DNA of 64,000 bases from Bacillus mobilis (GTDB taxonomy: Bacteria > Bacillota > Bacilli > Bacillales > Bacillaceae_G), in contig NZ_MACF01000067.1 of NCBI RefSeq assembly GCF_001884045.1, positions 22,923 through 86,922 on the forward strand. The letters are read 5' to 3'. A model generated the notes under the pieces. The model ran no database searches. It was not told where the DNA came from and worked only from the letters and a program-made list of their open reading frames with translations. A program made the position numbers and the translations under genes. Shown piece by piece: positions 27,489-36,836 of this stretch. The stretch's first letter is position 1; each line of letters opens with the position of its first letter.

Positions 27489-28478
27489 ATGTTATTTATT
27501 GATAATAAAGGAATTACAGATCCTAGAATAAACTTAGCAATTGAAGAATATTGTGTGAAGAATTTAGATATTAACGAAACATATTTACTGTTCTACATTA
27601 ACGAACCTTCCATTATCATTGGTAAAAACCAAAACACAGTAGAAGAAATTAATGCAGATTACGTAAAAGAACAAGGTATTCATGTTGTTCGTCGTCTATC
27701 AGGCGGAGGCGCAGTATATCATGATTTAGGAAACTTAAACTTCAGCTTTATTACGAAAGATGATGGAGACAGTTTCAGCAACTTTAAAAAATTCACAGAG
27801 CCTGTAACGAAAGCGCTTGGTAAATTAGGCGTAAATGCAGAACTAAGTGGTCGTAACGACATTTTAGCTGAAGGTAGAAAAATTTCAGGTAACGCGCAGT
27901 TCTCAACGAAAGGTCGTATGTTCAGTCACGGTACGTTACTATTTGACTCTGAAATCGATCACGTCGTATCAGCATTAAAAGTAAAAATGGATAAGATCCA
28001 ATCAAAAGGAATCAAATCAATCCGTAGCCGCGTTGCGAACATTACAGAGTTCTTAAACGAAAAAATGACGACAGAAGAGTTTAGACAACTTCTTCTAGAA
28101 ACAATTTTCGAAGGGGAAACAGAAATTCCAACGTACGAATTAACAGAAAATGATTGGAAAGAAATCCATAAACTATCTGAAGAGCGCTACCAAAATTGGG
28201 ATTGGAACTACGGAAAATCTCCGAAGTTCAACTTACAACATTCACACCGCTTCCCAGTTGGACAAGTTGATGTTCGTCTTGAAGTGAAAAAAGGAACAGT
28301 AACAGAATGTAAAATTTACGGTGACTTCTTCGGTTCACTAGATGTACATGACATTGAAGAGCGTCTAACAGGTGTACAATTTGATAAAGATGCATTCACT
28401 GCAGCTTTAGAAGGCGTAGATATCGTACGCTATTTCGGTAATATTACAACAGAAGATTTCTTACATTTATTCTTCTAA
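27489..28478 (+). CDS. lplJ: lipoate-protein ligase LplJ
   Basis: A 329-residue enzyme that activates free lipoate with ATP and attaches it to lipoyl domains. Motifs RRLSGGGAVYHDLGNLNFSF and GRNDILAEGRKISGNAQ (with the catalytic Lys of GRKISG) identify the LplA/LplJ family; a C-terminal accessory domain follows from about residue 245. GAGGTG precedes the ATG. A terminator and a 40-bp tandem repeat locus follow. Confidence 0.93.
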   Translation: MLFIDNKGITDPRINLAIEEYCVKNLDINETYLLFYINEPSIIIGKNQNTVEEINADYVKEQGIHVVRRLSGGGAVYHDLGNLNFSFITKDDGDSFSNFKKFTEPVTKALGKLGVNAELSGRNDILAEGRKISGNAQFSTKGRMFSHGTLLFDSEIDHVVSALKVKMDKIQSKGIKSIRSRVANITEFLNEKMTTEEFRQLLLETIFEGETEIPTYELTENDWKEIHKLSEERYQNWDWNYGKSPKFNLQHSHRFPVGQVDVRLEVKKGTVTECKIYGDFFGSLDVHDIEERLTGVQFDKDAFTAALEGVDIVRYFGNITTEDFLHLFF

Positions 28479-28486
28479 AAATGAGG

Positions 28487-28517
28487 GAGGCTACCGTAAT
28501 GGGCAGCCTCTTTTTTT
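28487..28517 (+). terminator. terminator of yhfI-lplJ
   Basis: GAGGCTACC / GGGCAGCCTC stem and seven T residues. Confidence 0.85.
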
Positions 28518-28533
28518 ACGTAGATTGTCACGT

Positions 28534-28672
28534 TTTGTCGGTAAGTCGATATATTTTAAAAATCGCTGATATAAGTTGAGTTACGGTCGATATATTTGGA
28601 AAATCGCTGATATATTTCGAGTTGCGGTTGATATATTCGAAAAATCGTCGATATCATTTCATTCACCATAAA
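28534..28672. repeat. three-unit 40-bp tandem repeat, locus 2
   Basis: Same architecture as the locus at 6041: head TTGTCGGTAAG, three units beginning TCGATATATT and containing AAATCGCTGATAT and GAGTT-CGG, and tail TTTCATTCACC. The units are more diverged than at the other loci. Confidence 0.8.
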
Positions 28673-28730
28673 ATCACAGTACATTTGCCCCTCGTAAAGG
28701 AATATATATATTCAAAGGAGGCGGTTCGAA

Positions 28731-29174
28731 ATGAAAAGAGTAATGTACGTTGTATTACTGCTTAGCTTCGTCATCGGAATGACAGCTTGTAACGATGAAA
28801 CTTCCTCAAGTCGGACACTTTTATCTATTGGAAAGCCAGCGAAAGATCATGTTATATATTTTACGCATACAGATAACAAACGAAAGATAGATGATATACA
28901 AACTATGTTTCAAAATAAGAAATGGAAAAGAAATGAAACGTTTAGTACGGTGAATAAAGCGCCAGATCTTGTCCTGTCGATAGATGAGGACAATAAAGGA
29001 ATACCAACGTTATATGTTACATTGTTCTTTCATGAAAATGGAGCGGATGCAATCAACTTATATGGGGAGCATACGAGCTTGAATAAAGAGGAACTAGAAA
29101 AACTTAGTGAAAAGATGAGTGCATATTATTCTGAAATGATTTTAGCCTTCGTTTCATCATTTGCTAACAAATGA
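28731..29174 (+). CDS. small lipoprotein (147 aa)
   Basis: Lipoprotein signal MKRVMYVVLLLSFVIGMTAC with lipid-modified Cys20. The mature part is a compact domain of about 125 residues (YFTHTDNKRKIDDIQTMF, then DLVLSIDEDNKGIPTLYVTL). A strong AAAGGAGG precedes the ATG. Position before the lcfB homologue suggests a counterpart of B. subtilis YhfM, but I cannot confirm similarity. Function unknown. Confidence 0.7.
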   Translation: MKRVMYVVLLLSFVIGMTACNDETSSSRTLLSIGKPAKDHVIYFTHTDNKRKIDDIQTMFQNKKWKRNETFSTVNKAPDLVLSIDEDNKGIPTLYVTLFFHENGADAINLYGEHTSLNKEELEKLSEKMSAYYSEMILAFVSSFANK

Positions 29175-29243
29175 AATTCCCTTATCCTTCCAAAGTGAAT
29201 CAACAGGAGGTGATCGTTGTATATGCAGTTAATGGAATATCAC

Positions 29244-29272
29244 TTGCCACTTTAATTTTCTTTTAATATAAT
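29244..29272 (+). promoter_or_regulatory. sigma-A promoter of lcfB
   Basis: TTGCCA, 17-bp spacer, perfect TATAAT. Confidence 0.7.
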
Positions 29273-29275
29273 TAA

Positions 29276-29299
29276 TTTAGAATTTTTAAATATTCTAAA
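29276..29299. promoter_or_regulatory. operator-like inverted repeat at the lcfB transcription start
   Basis: TTTAGAAT-N8-ATTCTAAA, perfect 8-bp arms, beginning 3 bp after the -10 box. It differs from the B. subtilis FadR consensus (TGAATGA-type arms). Confidence 0.65.
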
Positions 29300-29320
29300 T
29301 TTTATAAAGGTGGGGTTTGT

Positions 29321-30853
29321 GTGAATCTCGTTCAATCTTTGGCTGAAACGGCGAAAAAGAAGGGGGATAAACCGGCTTATATATTTATGGATCAGTCGGT
29401 CTCGTATGACCAATTAAACAAAATGGTCACAAGGTTTTCTAGCAATTTAGCAGCAATGGGCATTGGAAAAGGGGACAATGTCGCATTAGTTGTTGGAAAC
29501 TCACCACATTTTTTGGTCGGTTTATACGGAACAATGAAAGCTGGAGCAACTGTCATTCCAGTGAATCCAATTTATACAGCAGACGAAATGCATTACATTT
29601 TACAAAATGGAGATGTAAAAACAATCATCGTACTCGACGTCCTTCTACCTGTTATACAATCTCTTACAACAAGACTTCCTTCACTTGAAAACATCATCAT
29701 ATGCGAAACCTCATCAGATTTTAACCATACAGAAACCGAAAAAATGAAAACGTTTACGAGAATGATAGGGGCTGGAGATGTAACTTACGAAGGCCCAGAG
29801 CTAGATGAAGAAGATGTAGCGGTTATTCTATACACTTCAGGCACGACTGGAAAACCGAAAGGCGCTATGTTAACACATAAAAATTTATATAGTAATGCGA
29901 ACGATGTGGCGTCGTATTTACAATTTACTGCTGCTGATCGCGTCGTTGCGGCACTGCCAATGTTCCATGTATTTTGCTTAACAGTGGCGGTCAATGCACC
30001 GATTGTGAACGGAGCGACTATTTTAATGTTACCGAAATTTAGTCCGAAAGAAGTGTTCCGTATTTGTCGTACGTATGAGCCAACGATTTTTGCTGGTGTA
30101 CCGACGATGTACAATTATTTATATTTATTCGAAGAAGCAAGCGCAGAAGATGTGAAGACGCTTCGCCTTTGTATTTCAGGTGGTGCATCCATGCCTGTTG
30201 CTCTTCTGCAAAACTTTGAAAAACGTTTTGACGTTATCGTTTCAGAAGGATACGGTTTATCAGAAGCATCACCAGTTACTTGTTTTAACCCGCTAGATCG
30301 TCCGCGTAAACCAGGGTCAATCGGTACAAATATTTGGCATGTAGAAAATAAAATTGTGAACGAACTTGGGGAAGAAGTACCTGTTGGTGCAGTCGGTGAA
30401 TTAATTGTTCGCGGACCTAACGTTATGAAAGGCTACTATAACGCACCAGAAGATACAGCAGCGACATTGAAAGACGGCTGGTTATATACAGGAGACTTAG
30501 CGAAAATGGATGAAGAAGGTTACTTCTATATCGTTGATCGCAAAAAGGATATCGTCTTAGTTGGTGGTTACAACGTATATCCTCGTGAAGTAGAAGAAGT
30601 ATTATACACACACGAATCTGTAGCAGAAGTTGTCGTAATTGGCGTTCCTGATGAAAACTTAGGAGAAGCAGTACGAGCTTACGTCGTTCTGAAACAAGTT
30701 CAAGTAACAGAAGAAGAACTGATGCATTATTGCACGTTACATTTAGCAAAATATAAAGTGCCAATGAGTATCGAATTTTTAACAGAATTGCCGAAGAATA
30801 CGACGGGTAAATTGTTAAGAAGAGCGTTAAAAGAGAAAGCGATGCAAGTATAA
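29321..30853 (+). CDS. lcfB: long-chain acyl-CoA ligase LcfB (YhfL)
   Basis: A 510-residue AMP-forming ligase that converts fatty acids to acyl-CoA for beta-oxidation. It has the P-loop-like LYTSGTTGKPKGAMLTH (about 169-185), GYGLSEASPV, YTGDLAKMDEEGYFYIVDRKKD and the C-terminal catalytic Lys in PKNTTGKLLRR. The start is a GTG after GGTGGGG. The gene has its own promoter with an adjacent inverted repeat and its own terminator. It corresponds to yhfL, next in the conserved yhf order. Confidence 0.9.
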   Translation: MNLVQSLAETAKKKGDKPAYIFMDQSVSYDQLNKMVTRFSSNLAAMGIGKGDNVALVVGNSPHFLVGLYGTMKAGATVIPVNPIYTADEMHYILQNGDVKTIIVLDVLLPVIQSLTTRLPSLENIIICETSSDFNHTETEKMKTFTRMIGAGDVTYEGPELDEEDVAVILYTSGTTGKPKGAMLTHKNLYSNANDVASYLQFTAADRVVAALPMFHVFCLTVAVNAPIVNGATILMLPKFSPKEVFRICRTYEPTIFAGVPTMYNYLYLFEEASAEDVKTLRLCISGGASMPVALLQNFEKRFDVIVSEGYGLSEASPVTCFNPLDRPRKPGSIGTNIWHVENKIVNELGEEVPVGAVGELIVRGPNVMKGYYNAPEDTAATLKDGWLYTGDLAKMDEEGYFYIVDRKKDIVLVGGYNVYPREVEEVLYTHESVAEVVVIGVPDENLGEAVRAYVVLKQVQVTEEELMHYCTLHLAKYKVPMSIEFLTELPKNTTGKLLRRALKEKAMQV

Positions 30854-30860
30854 AAATAGG

Positions 30861-30900
30861 GGCAACCATCTTGATGAAGATGGTTGCCTTTGTATTTTTT
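30861..30900 (+). terminator. terminator of lcfB
   Basis: GGCAACCATCTT / AAGATGGTTGCC stem with a GATG loop, then a T-rich tail. Confidence 0.9.
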
Positions 30901-30965
30901 AGAATTGATTAAGCTATAACCCCATATATTTAAACCGTAATATGACTAATAAGGAGGAGATATAC

Positions 30966-31217
30966 GTGGAGCAAAAGGAATTACGTTTACGGAGAGTTCA
31001 ATATCTTATTTGTGACATTATGGATGAAATGAACGCGGAAAGTGAGAAGGAAAACTTAGAAATTTTGCAGCAAGTCATTGATCATCTTTCAGGTGCGATA
31101 GGTGATTTAGTTGATCCATCAAGCTCGTATTCTATTGATTATTTAGAACGGAAAGTTCATACGGCACATTATTTACTATTTAAAAATGAACGAAAGGCAT
31201 ATTTGTGTAGGAAATGA
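30966..31217 (+). CDS. small hypothetical protein (83 aa)
   Basis: The GTG at 30966 is chosen because AAGGAGGAG lies 6 nt before it; an in-frame ATG at 30942 has no ribosome site. The product is predicted helical (LRLRRVQYLICDIMDEMN, LEILQQVIDHLSGAIGDL) and soluble. No family recognised. It precedes the Fur-controlled bslK gene but is probably transcribed separately. Confidence 0.65.
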   Translation: MEQKELRLRRVQYLICDIMDEMNAESEKENLEILQQVIDHLSGAIGDLVDPSSSYSIDYLERKVHTAHYLLFKNERKAYLCRK

Positions 31218-31227
31218 TATTTTTTAT

Positions 31228-31256
31228 TTGACATTGATAATCATTATCAATATGAT
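31228..31256 (+). promoter_or_regulatory. bslK promoter with Fur box in the spacer
   Basis: TTGACA (31228-31233) and TATGAT (31251-31256) are separated by 17 bp. A perfect 19-bp palindrome, ATTGATAATCATTATCAAT (31233-31251), fills the spacer; it contains the core GATAATCATTATC of the Fur consensus. Fur-Fe2+ binding would block RNA polymerase directly. Confidence 0.9.
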
Positions 31257-31292
31257 AGTTGTGTTGGGTATAATCATATAAAGAGAGAGGTC

Positions 31293-32327
31293 ATGTTGAT
31301 AATGATTAAGAAAAAATATGTTAATGCGTTCGTTATAGCAGCAACTTTAGCGGTTCCATTTAGTGGTATTATGGCACCGATTGCGAAAGCAGAAGCGGCA
31401 GTAGAAATGAAAGCAGCTAGCAAATTAGCAGATGGTACATATGATGTTATTTTAAAGACTTATAAAGATCAAACGAATGATACATCAGTTGCATCTACAT
31501 ATTTAAAAAATCCAAAAGTAACTATTCAAGGTGATAAAAAAATCGTTACGTTAACAGTTCAAGATAGCAGCTATTTTCAGTATCTTAGAGTAGAAGATCC
31601 AAATAAAGTAGGGACATTCCATGATGTAAAAGTAATCTCCGAAGATAAAGCGAATAATGGCACGAAAGTTGTTCAATTTGAAATCGGTGAGTTCTCGAAA
31701 AAATATAATATGCAAATGCATATATTAATTCCAGCAATTAAATATGATCATAAATATCAACTACAGTTTGAAATCGATGCAAGTGCAATTGAACAGAAGC
31801 CTAAATTCTCAGATGTCCCGACTTGGGCACAAGAATCAGTTCAATATTTAGTAGATAAAGAAGCAGTGCACGGTAAGCCAGACGGTACATTTGCTCCGGC
31901 TGAAAATATCGACCGTGGCTCAGCTGCGAAAATATTAGCAACTGTTTTAGGTTTAGAAATTAAGAAAGATGCAAAGCCATCATTCCGTGATGCACAAAAT
32001 CATTGGGCAACTCCATATATTGCCGCTGTTGAAAAAGCAGGTATTGTAAAAGGTGATGAGAAGGGTAACTTTAACCCAAGTGGGTTAATTAATCGTGCAT
32101 CAATGGCTTCTATGCTAGTAAATGCATATAAATTAGAAAGAAATGAAAATGTTAAACTACCAAAAGAATTTGCTGACTTAAACAATCATTGGGGTGCGAA
32201 ATACGCCGATATTTTAATCCAAGAAAACATTTCAAATGGAACAGATAATGGCTGGGCTCCAGATAAAGCGGTAAGCCGCGCAGAAGCAGCACAATTTATT
32301 GCGAAGACGGATAAGTTGAAGAAATAA
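31293..32327 (+). CDS. bslK: NEAT-SLH haem-binding surface protein BslK
   Basis: A 344-residue exported protein with a signal peptide (about 1-35), one NEAT domain (about 40-165) and three SLH domains (about 171-340). The NEAT haem motif YDHKY places Tyr151 and Tyr155 at the iron-ligand positions. In B. anthracis BslK binds haem at the cell surface and passes it to IsdC; here this is inferred from architecture and the Fur box. ATG at 31293 or 31302 (MIKKKYVNAF) may be the start; the latter has better ribosome-site spacing. A terminator follows. Confidence 0.88.
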   Translation: MLIMIKKKYVNAFVIAATLAVPFSGIMAPIAKAEAAVEMKAASKLADGTYDVILKTYKDQTNDTSVASTYLKNPKVTIQGDKKIVTLTVQDSSYFQYLRVEDPNKVGTFHDVKVISEDKANNGTKVVQFEIGEFSKKYNMQMHILIPAIKYDHKYQLQFEIDASAIEQKPKFSDVPTWAQESVQYLVDKEAVHGKPDGTFAPAENIDRGSAAKILATVLGLEIKKDAKPSFRDAQNHWATPYIAAVEKAGIVKGDEKGNFNPSGLINRASMASMLVNAYKLERNENVKLPKEFADLNNHWGAKYADILIQENISNGTDNGWAPDKAVSRAEAAQFIAKTDKLKK

Positions 32328-32338
32328 ATTGAAACTGT

Positions 32339-32370
32339 AATCAGTGAGGGACGATCCTCACTGATTTTTA
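32339..32370 (+). terminator. terminator of bslK
   Basis: AATCAGTGAGG / CCTCACTGATT stem with loop GACGAT and a T-rich tail. Confidence 0.9.
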
Positions 32371-32396
32371 TTTAGGAAGAAAAAACAAAATCCAAG

Positions 32397-32425
32397 TTGA
32401 CACATATGAATTACGGAATTAAAAT
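32397..32425 (+). promoter_or_regulatory. promoter of the sulfate transport operon
   Basis: Consensus TTGACA, 17-bp spacer, TAAAAT. Transcription would start near 32432, about 118 nt before the first gene. Confidence 0.7.
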
Positions 32426-32476
32426 GAAAAGAAATCGAATAGAATAAAATACATGAGAAGCTAATCAGATAAACTG

Positions 32477-32521
32477 AAGGCGCACAATATTCACTTTTGT
32501 GAATATATTGTGTGCCTTTTT
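32477..32521 (+). terminator. leader terminator / attenuator before the sulfate operon
   Basis: AAGGC-GCACAATATTCAC pairs with GTGAATATATTGTGTGCCTT (small bulge) and runs into a T tract, all between the promoter at 32397 and the start of sbp at 32550. No gene ends here, so it must act on the operon leader or define a short RNA of about 90 nt. Confidence 0.7.
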
Positions 32522-32549
32522 CTATTATATAAACTAAGGGGGCTTAACA

Positions 32550-33605
32550 ATGAAAAAGTGGGGTAAGACAGCGTTTATGAAAAGTACAGGTATTGTATTA
32601 TCAGCAGTTGTGCTTTTATCAGGGTGTGGTTCGGCAACATCCACTAGTAATTCTGAAGGAAGTGGAGATAAAAAAACAGTTGAGCTGTTAAATGTTTCGT
32701 ATGATCCAACTAGGGAATTATATCAAGACTTTAATAAAGAATTTGCGAAGTATTGGAAAGAGAAGAATGGGCAAACGGTAAATGTAAAACAATCACACGG
32801 AGGATCTGGAAGCCAGGCGCGTTCTGTTATTGATGGTCTAGAAGCAGACGTTGTTACGCTAGCGCTTGCTTATGATATTGATGCGATTAGCAAGAAGAAA
32901 CAGTTAGCAGAAGACTGGCAGAAGCGATTTGCGGATAATTCAACTCCGTACACATCAACAATTGTATTTCTAGTGCGAAAGGGAAACCCGAAAGGAATTA
33001 AAGACTGGGATGATTTAACGAAAAAAGGTGTGTCTGTCATTACGCCTAATCCGAAAACATCAGGCGGAGCACGTTGGAACTATTTAGCCGCGTGGGGATA
33101 CGCACTGAAAAAATATAATAATAGTGAAGATAAGGCGAAAGAGTTTGTTGGTCAAATTTATAAAAACGTGGAAGTACTTGATTCAGGAGCACGCGGAGCA
33201 ACGACAACATTTGTTGAAAAAGGAATTGGAGACGTATTAATTGCGTGGGAAAATGAAGCGTTGTTATCACAAAAAGAACTTGGAAAAGATAAATTTGAAA
33301 TTGTAACCCCTTCTATTAGTGTACTTGCGGAACCACCAGTAGCGGTTGTAGATAAAGTCGTTGATAAAAAAGGAACGAAAAAAGTAGCAGAAGGATATTT
33401 GGAATATTTGTACTCAGAAAAAGGGCAAGAAATTGCGGCGAAAAACTTTTATCGTCCTCGTAATGAAAAAGTAGCAGAAAAATATGCATCTCAATTTCCG
33501 AAAATCCAATTGTTTACGGTAGATGAATTGTTTGGTGGCTGGAAAAAAGCACAGGAAAAACACTTTAATGATGGCGGCGTATTCGATAAAATGTATCAAA
33601 AATAA
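32550..33605 (+). CDS. sbp: sulfate ABC transporter substrate-binding lipoprotein
   Basis: A 351-residue lipoprotein (lipobox LLSGC). The mature part is a sulfate-binding protein of the Sbp/CysP family: [38 protein letters not shown] and [19 protein letters not shown] supply the anion-binding turns. It delivers sulfate (or thiosulfate) to the permeases encoded by the next two genes. A strong AAGGGGG-type ribosome site precedes the ATG. First gene of the operon sbp-cysT-cysW-cysA. Confidence 0.92.
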   Translation: MKKWGKTAFMKSTGIVLSAVVLLSGCGSATSTSNSEGSGDKKTVELLNVSYDPTRELYQDFNKEFAKYWKEKNGQTVNVKQSHGGSGSQARSVIDGLEADVVTLALAYDIDAISKKKQLAEDWQKRFADNSTPYTSTIVFLVRKGNPKGIKDWDDLTKKGVSVITPNPKTSGGARWNYLAAWGYALKKYNNSEDKAKEFVGQIYKNVEVLDSGARGATTTFVEKGIGDVLIAWENEALLSQKELGKDKFEIVTPSISVLAEPPVAVVDKVVDKKGTKKVAEGYLEYLYSEKGQEIAAKNFYRPRNEKVAEKYASQFPKIQLFTVDELFGGWKKAQEKHFNDGGVFDKMYQK

Positions 33606-33639
33606 TGAGCGCTGTTAAAGGGGGATGAGGTGAAAGAAG

Positions 33640-34467
33640 ATGAGAAAGAAACGTGTTTTACCAGGGTTTGGATTATCTCTTGGATTTACAATGCTGTATA
33701 TGAGTTTATTCGTACTTATACCACTTTCTATCGTATTTATTCAAACTTCACAGTTAGGTTGGAAGAAGTTTGCTGGGGTTATAACGAACGAGCGTGTATT
33801 ACATTCCTATCAAGTTAGCTTGACAACTTCATTTGCAGCGGCCGTTGTAAATGCTATTTTCGGCTTATTAATTGCTTGGGTACTCGTTCGATACACATTT
33901 CCAGGGAAACGACTATTAGATGGACTCATTGATTTACCGTTTGCCCTTCCTACAGCTGTAGCTGGTATTACACTTACCACTTTATATGCGGAAAATGGCT
34001 GGATTGGAAAATTATTAAGCGTGTTTCATATAAAAGTAGCATTCACACAACTTGGAATAATCGTTGCACTTACTTTTATCGGTTTACCATTTGTCGTTCG
34101 GATGGTGCAACCGGTACTGCAAAATATTGATAAAGAAATAGAAGAAGCGGCCTCGAGTTTAGGGGCATCACGCTTTCAAATATTTGTGAAAATCATTTTA
34201 CCAGAAATCTTTCCCGCTCTTCTGGCGGGTTTTTCACTCGCATTTGCACGAGCATTAGGAGAATACGGATCTGTCGTTTTTATCGCAGGGAATATGCCGA
34301 TGAAAACAGAAATCGCACCACTGATGATTATGACAAAACTAGAACAATATGATTATGCGGGCGCAACAGCTGTAGCGACTGTCATGCTTATTATTTCTCT
34401 CCTTTTCCTTCTTCTTATCAATATGATTCAAAGCTGGAGTAGAAGGCATGAACTGAAAAGCGAATAG
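33640..34467 (+). CDS. cysT: sulfate ABC transporter permease CysT
   Basis: A 275-residue permease with six predicted spans. The cytoplasmic EAA loop reads EEAASSLGASRFQIFVKIILPEI, and LPFALPTAVAGITLTTLYAENGWIG is characteristic of CysT. It pairs with CysW to form the membrane channel. It starts 34 nt after the binding-protein gene and ends 11 nt before cysW. Confidence 0.92.
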   Translation: MRKKRVLPGFGLSLGFTMLYMSLFVLIPLSIVFIQTSQLGWKKFAGVITNERVLHSYQVSLTTSFAAAVVNAIFGLLIAWVLVRYTFPGKRLLDGLIDLPFALPTAVAGITLTTLYAENGWIGKLLSVFHIKVAFTQLGIIVALTFIGLPFVVRMVQPVLQNIDKEIEEAASSLGASRFQIFVKIILPEIFPALLAGFSLAFARALGEYGSVVFIAGNMPMKTEIAPLMIMTKLEQYDYAGATAVATVMLIISLLFLLLINMIQSWSRRHELKSE

Positions 34468-34478
34468 GAGGGGAGAAA

Positions 34479-35336
34479 ATGGAACCAACATTACTAGAAA
34501 AGAAAATAGTAAAAAGCAAATCACCTAAAAAAGAATCTAGGTTTGTACCAATTGTATTTATTACGATTACAGTTTTATTTTTATCTCTCTTTCTATTACT
34601 GCCGCTCATCACGATTTTTCTAAAGGCTTTTGAACGAGGGATTGATGTATACGTTGCAGCCGTAACAGATCAAGAAGCATTTTCGGCAATTCGGTTAACA
34701 CTTCTCGTTGCATGTATCGTTGTACCGCTTAATACGATATTCGGGATAGCGGCTGCATGGCTTATTACCAAATTTCAGTTTAAAGGAAAACAAATATTGC
34801 TTTCTCTTATTGAATTGCCATTTGCTGTGTCACCAGTTATCGCAGGATTAGTATTCGTTTTACTCTTCACACCGAGGGGGGCTCTGGGTGAATGGTTACT
34901 CGAACATGGAGTGAAACTCATTTTCTCTGTTCCAGGGATTATTATCGCAACAATCTTTGTAACATTCCCATTCGTTGCACGTGAACTAATTCCAATTATG
35001 CAAGCGCAAGGGAAAAGTGAAGAAGAGGCAGCTCTATCACTTGGCGCAAGCGGCTGGAAAATGTTTTGGCGCGTTACGCTTCCAAATATAAAATGGGGTC
35101 TTTTATACGGCATGATCCTATGTAATGCCCGTGCTATCGGTGAGTTCGGAGCAGTTTCTGTTGTATCAGGTCACGTACGCGGCGTTACGAATACGATGCC
35201 GCTTCACATTGAAATTTTGTACAATGAATATCAATTTTCAGCAGCGTTCGCTGTGGCGACTTTAATGTCACTCATCGCTGTTCTTACGCTCGTTATAAAA
35301 AACTGGATTGAATGGAGAATGGAAAAACGACAATAA
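34479..35336 (+). CDS. cysW: sulfate ABC transporter permease CysW
   Basis: A 285-residue permease with six spans. The EAA loop reads EEEAALSLGASGWKMFWRVTLP, and the ARAIGEFGAVSVVSGHVRG segment is typical of CysW. GGAGGGGAGAAA precedes the ATG. Partner of CysT, energised by CysA, encoded 9 nt downstream. Confidence 0.92.
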   Translation: MEPTLLEKKIVKSKSPKKESRFVPIVFITITVLFLSLFLLLPLITIFLKAFERGIDVYVAAVTDQEAFSAIRLTLLVACIVVPLNTIFGIAAAWLITKFQFKGKQILLSLIELPFAVSPVIAGLVFVLLFTPRGALGEWLLEHGVKLIFSVPGIIIATIFVTFPFVARELIPIMQAQGKSEEEAALSLGASGWKMFWRVTLPNIKWGLLYGMILCNARAIGEFGAVSVVSGHVRGVTNTMPLHIEILYNEYQFSAAFAVATLMSLIAVLTLVIKNWIEWRMEKRQ

Positions 35337-35345
35337 GGGGGGAGT

Positions 35346-36422
35346 ATGGTGAGTATTCAAATTCAAAATGTATCAAAACAATATGGTACATTTCAGGCGC
35401 TAACAGACATTCATTTGGATATTCCAAAAGGCGAACTTGTCGCCTTATTAGGCCCGTCAGGTTCTGGGAAAACGACGTTATTACGAATTATTGCCGGATT
35501 AGAAGAAGCGGATGGCGGGTCTGTATCATTTGATGGGGAAGACTTAACGAGCATTCATGTGAAAAATCGGCAAGTTGGCTTCGTCTTCCAGCATTATGCG
35601 CTCTTTAAACATATGAATGTATTTGAAAATGTCGCTTTCGGCTTAAAGGTAAGAAAGAAAAGCTTAAGACCATCAGCAACAGTGATAGAAGAAAAAGTAA
35701 CAGAACTATTGGAACTAGTAAAAATGGATGGTTTCGCCAAACGTTACCCAGCGCAACTATCTGGCGGGCAACGACAGCGTATCGCACTAGCACGGGCACT
35801 TGCAGTTGAACCGAAAATTTTATTACTCGATGAACCGTTCGGTGCACTTGATGCAAAAGTGAGAAAAGAATTACGAAGATGGCTTCGAAAACTACATGAC
35901 GAATTTCAAATTACGAGCGTATTCGTAACGCATGATCAAGAAGAAGCACTAGACGTTGCGGACCGCATCGTTGTCATGAATGAAGGGCGCATTGAACAAA
36001 TGGGAACACCAGAAGAAGTATATGAAAACCCAGCAAGCCCGTTCGTGTATGACTTTTTAGGAAATGTAAATTTATTTCACGGCCGCGTCCATAAAGGTAA
36101 GCTGAATGTAGGATCAGTGGAACTAGAAGCACCAGAGCATAAGCACGTTTCAAACGTAGACGGAGTAGCTTACGTAAGGCCACATCACTTATCCATCTCT
36201 CGTACGAAACAAAGCGTAGATGCAATCCCTGCAAAAGTATCATACTCTCACACAGTTGGACCTGTCGTATATGTAGAATTAAAACGAGACGGAACAGATG
36301 AGTATTTAGAAGCAGAAATAAGTAAAGAACAGTTCAAACAGCTCAGCATTCAAGCGGGTGATGTTGTATACGTACAGCCGAAAGAAGTGAAGGTGTTTAT
36401 TCCAGAGGATTTTGTGATTTAA
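35346..36422 (+). CDS. cysA: sulfate/thiosulfate ABC transporter ATPase CysA
   Basis: A 358-residue ATPase. It has Walker [11 protein letters not shown]-loop QHYALFKHM, signature [15 protein letters not shown], Walker [13 protein letters not shown] and switch His in [10 protein letters not shown]. The C-terminal about 120 residues form the TOBE-type regulatory region of CysA. It starts at the ATG 1 nt after GGGGGGAG; a GTG one codon later has better spacing. Last gene of the operon. Confidence 0.93.
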   Translation: MVSIQIQNVSKQYGTFQALTDIHLDIPKGELVALLGPSGSGKTTLLRIIAGLEEADGGSVSFDGEDLTSIHVKNRQVGFVFQHYALFKHMNVFENVAFGLKVRKKSLRPSATVIEEKVTELLELVKMDGFAKRYPAQLSGGQRQRIALARALAVEPKILLLDEPFGALDAKVRKELRRWLRKLHDEFQITSVFVTHDQEEALDVADRIVVMNEGRIEQMGTPEEVYENPASPFVYDFLGNVNLFHGRVHKGKLNVGSVELEAPEHKHVSNVDGVAYVRPHHLSISRTKQSVDAIPAKVSYSHTVGPVVYVELKRDGTDEYLEAEISKEQFKQLSIQAGDVVYVQPKEVKVFIPEDFVI

Positions 36423-36835
36423 TGGTAAGGTGCGGTTCCTGTATGAGTATGTATAGGGACCGTGTTTTTTGTTTTGAGGTATGGATTTTCAGGAGAAATA
36501 GGTAATAAAGAAAAGAAATTGAATGGCTTTCATTCCTTTCCTTTCCACTATTTATTCATCGTAAATAAGATAGATATTACATCTTGTTTAATAATTATCT
36601 TTATATAAAAATATTTTAATTCATTATAATGAATTATGGAATAGAAAACGGGAAATTGTCGATAAAGAGTCAGAATTGCTATCTTTCCTTAAAGCCTTAC
36701 ATTTTTTTAATTGAGTTTCTTTCTAAAATTCATTAAATTTTTAGGTGAGAAGAAAGTAGATGTCTGTGGATTACCGAAATCATATAAGAATGAGCAAAAT
36801 ATCAGAGAGGTTGTTACATATATACAAGGGAGTTA
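36423..36835. other. AT-rich boundary of the accessory block
   Basis: 413 bp between cysA and the first unrecognised small gene. It contains the sulfate operon terminator, AT-rich DNA without clear signals, and from 36711 a coding-like fragment. No mobile element or attachment site was seen. Confidence 0.5.
36432..36470 (+). terminator. terminator of the sulfate operon
   Basis: CGGTTCCT / AGGGACCG stem around a 13-nt loop, followed by GTG and six T residues. Confidence 0.8.
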
Positions 36836-36836
36836 A
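36711..36836 (+). pseudogene. short coding-like fragment (possible gene remnant)
   Basis: An open frame from a TTG at 36711 encodes 41 residues ending GEKKVDVCGLPKSYKNEQ and then a helix NIREVVTYIQGS. The last 30 residues look like a real protein C-terminus, but there is no ribosome site or credible start. Its TAA overlaps the next ATG as TAATG, the form of translational coupling. I interpret it as the decayed end of a former upstream gene. Confidence 0.4.

Noticed and set aside
32430-32549. SAM (S-box) riboswitch before the sulfate operon
   Set aside because: The leader before the terminator is only about 50 nt and lacks the conserved S-box core, so only an unspecified attenuator is proposed.
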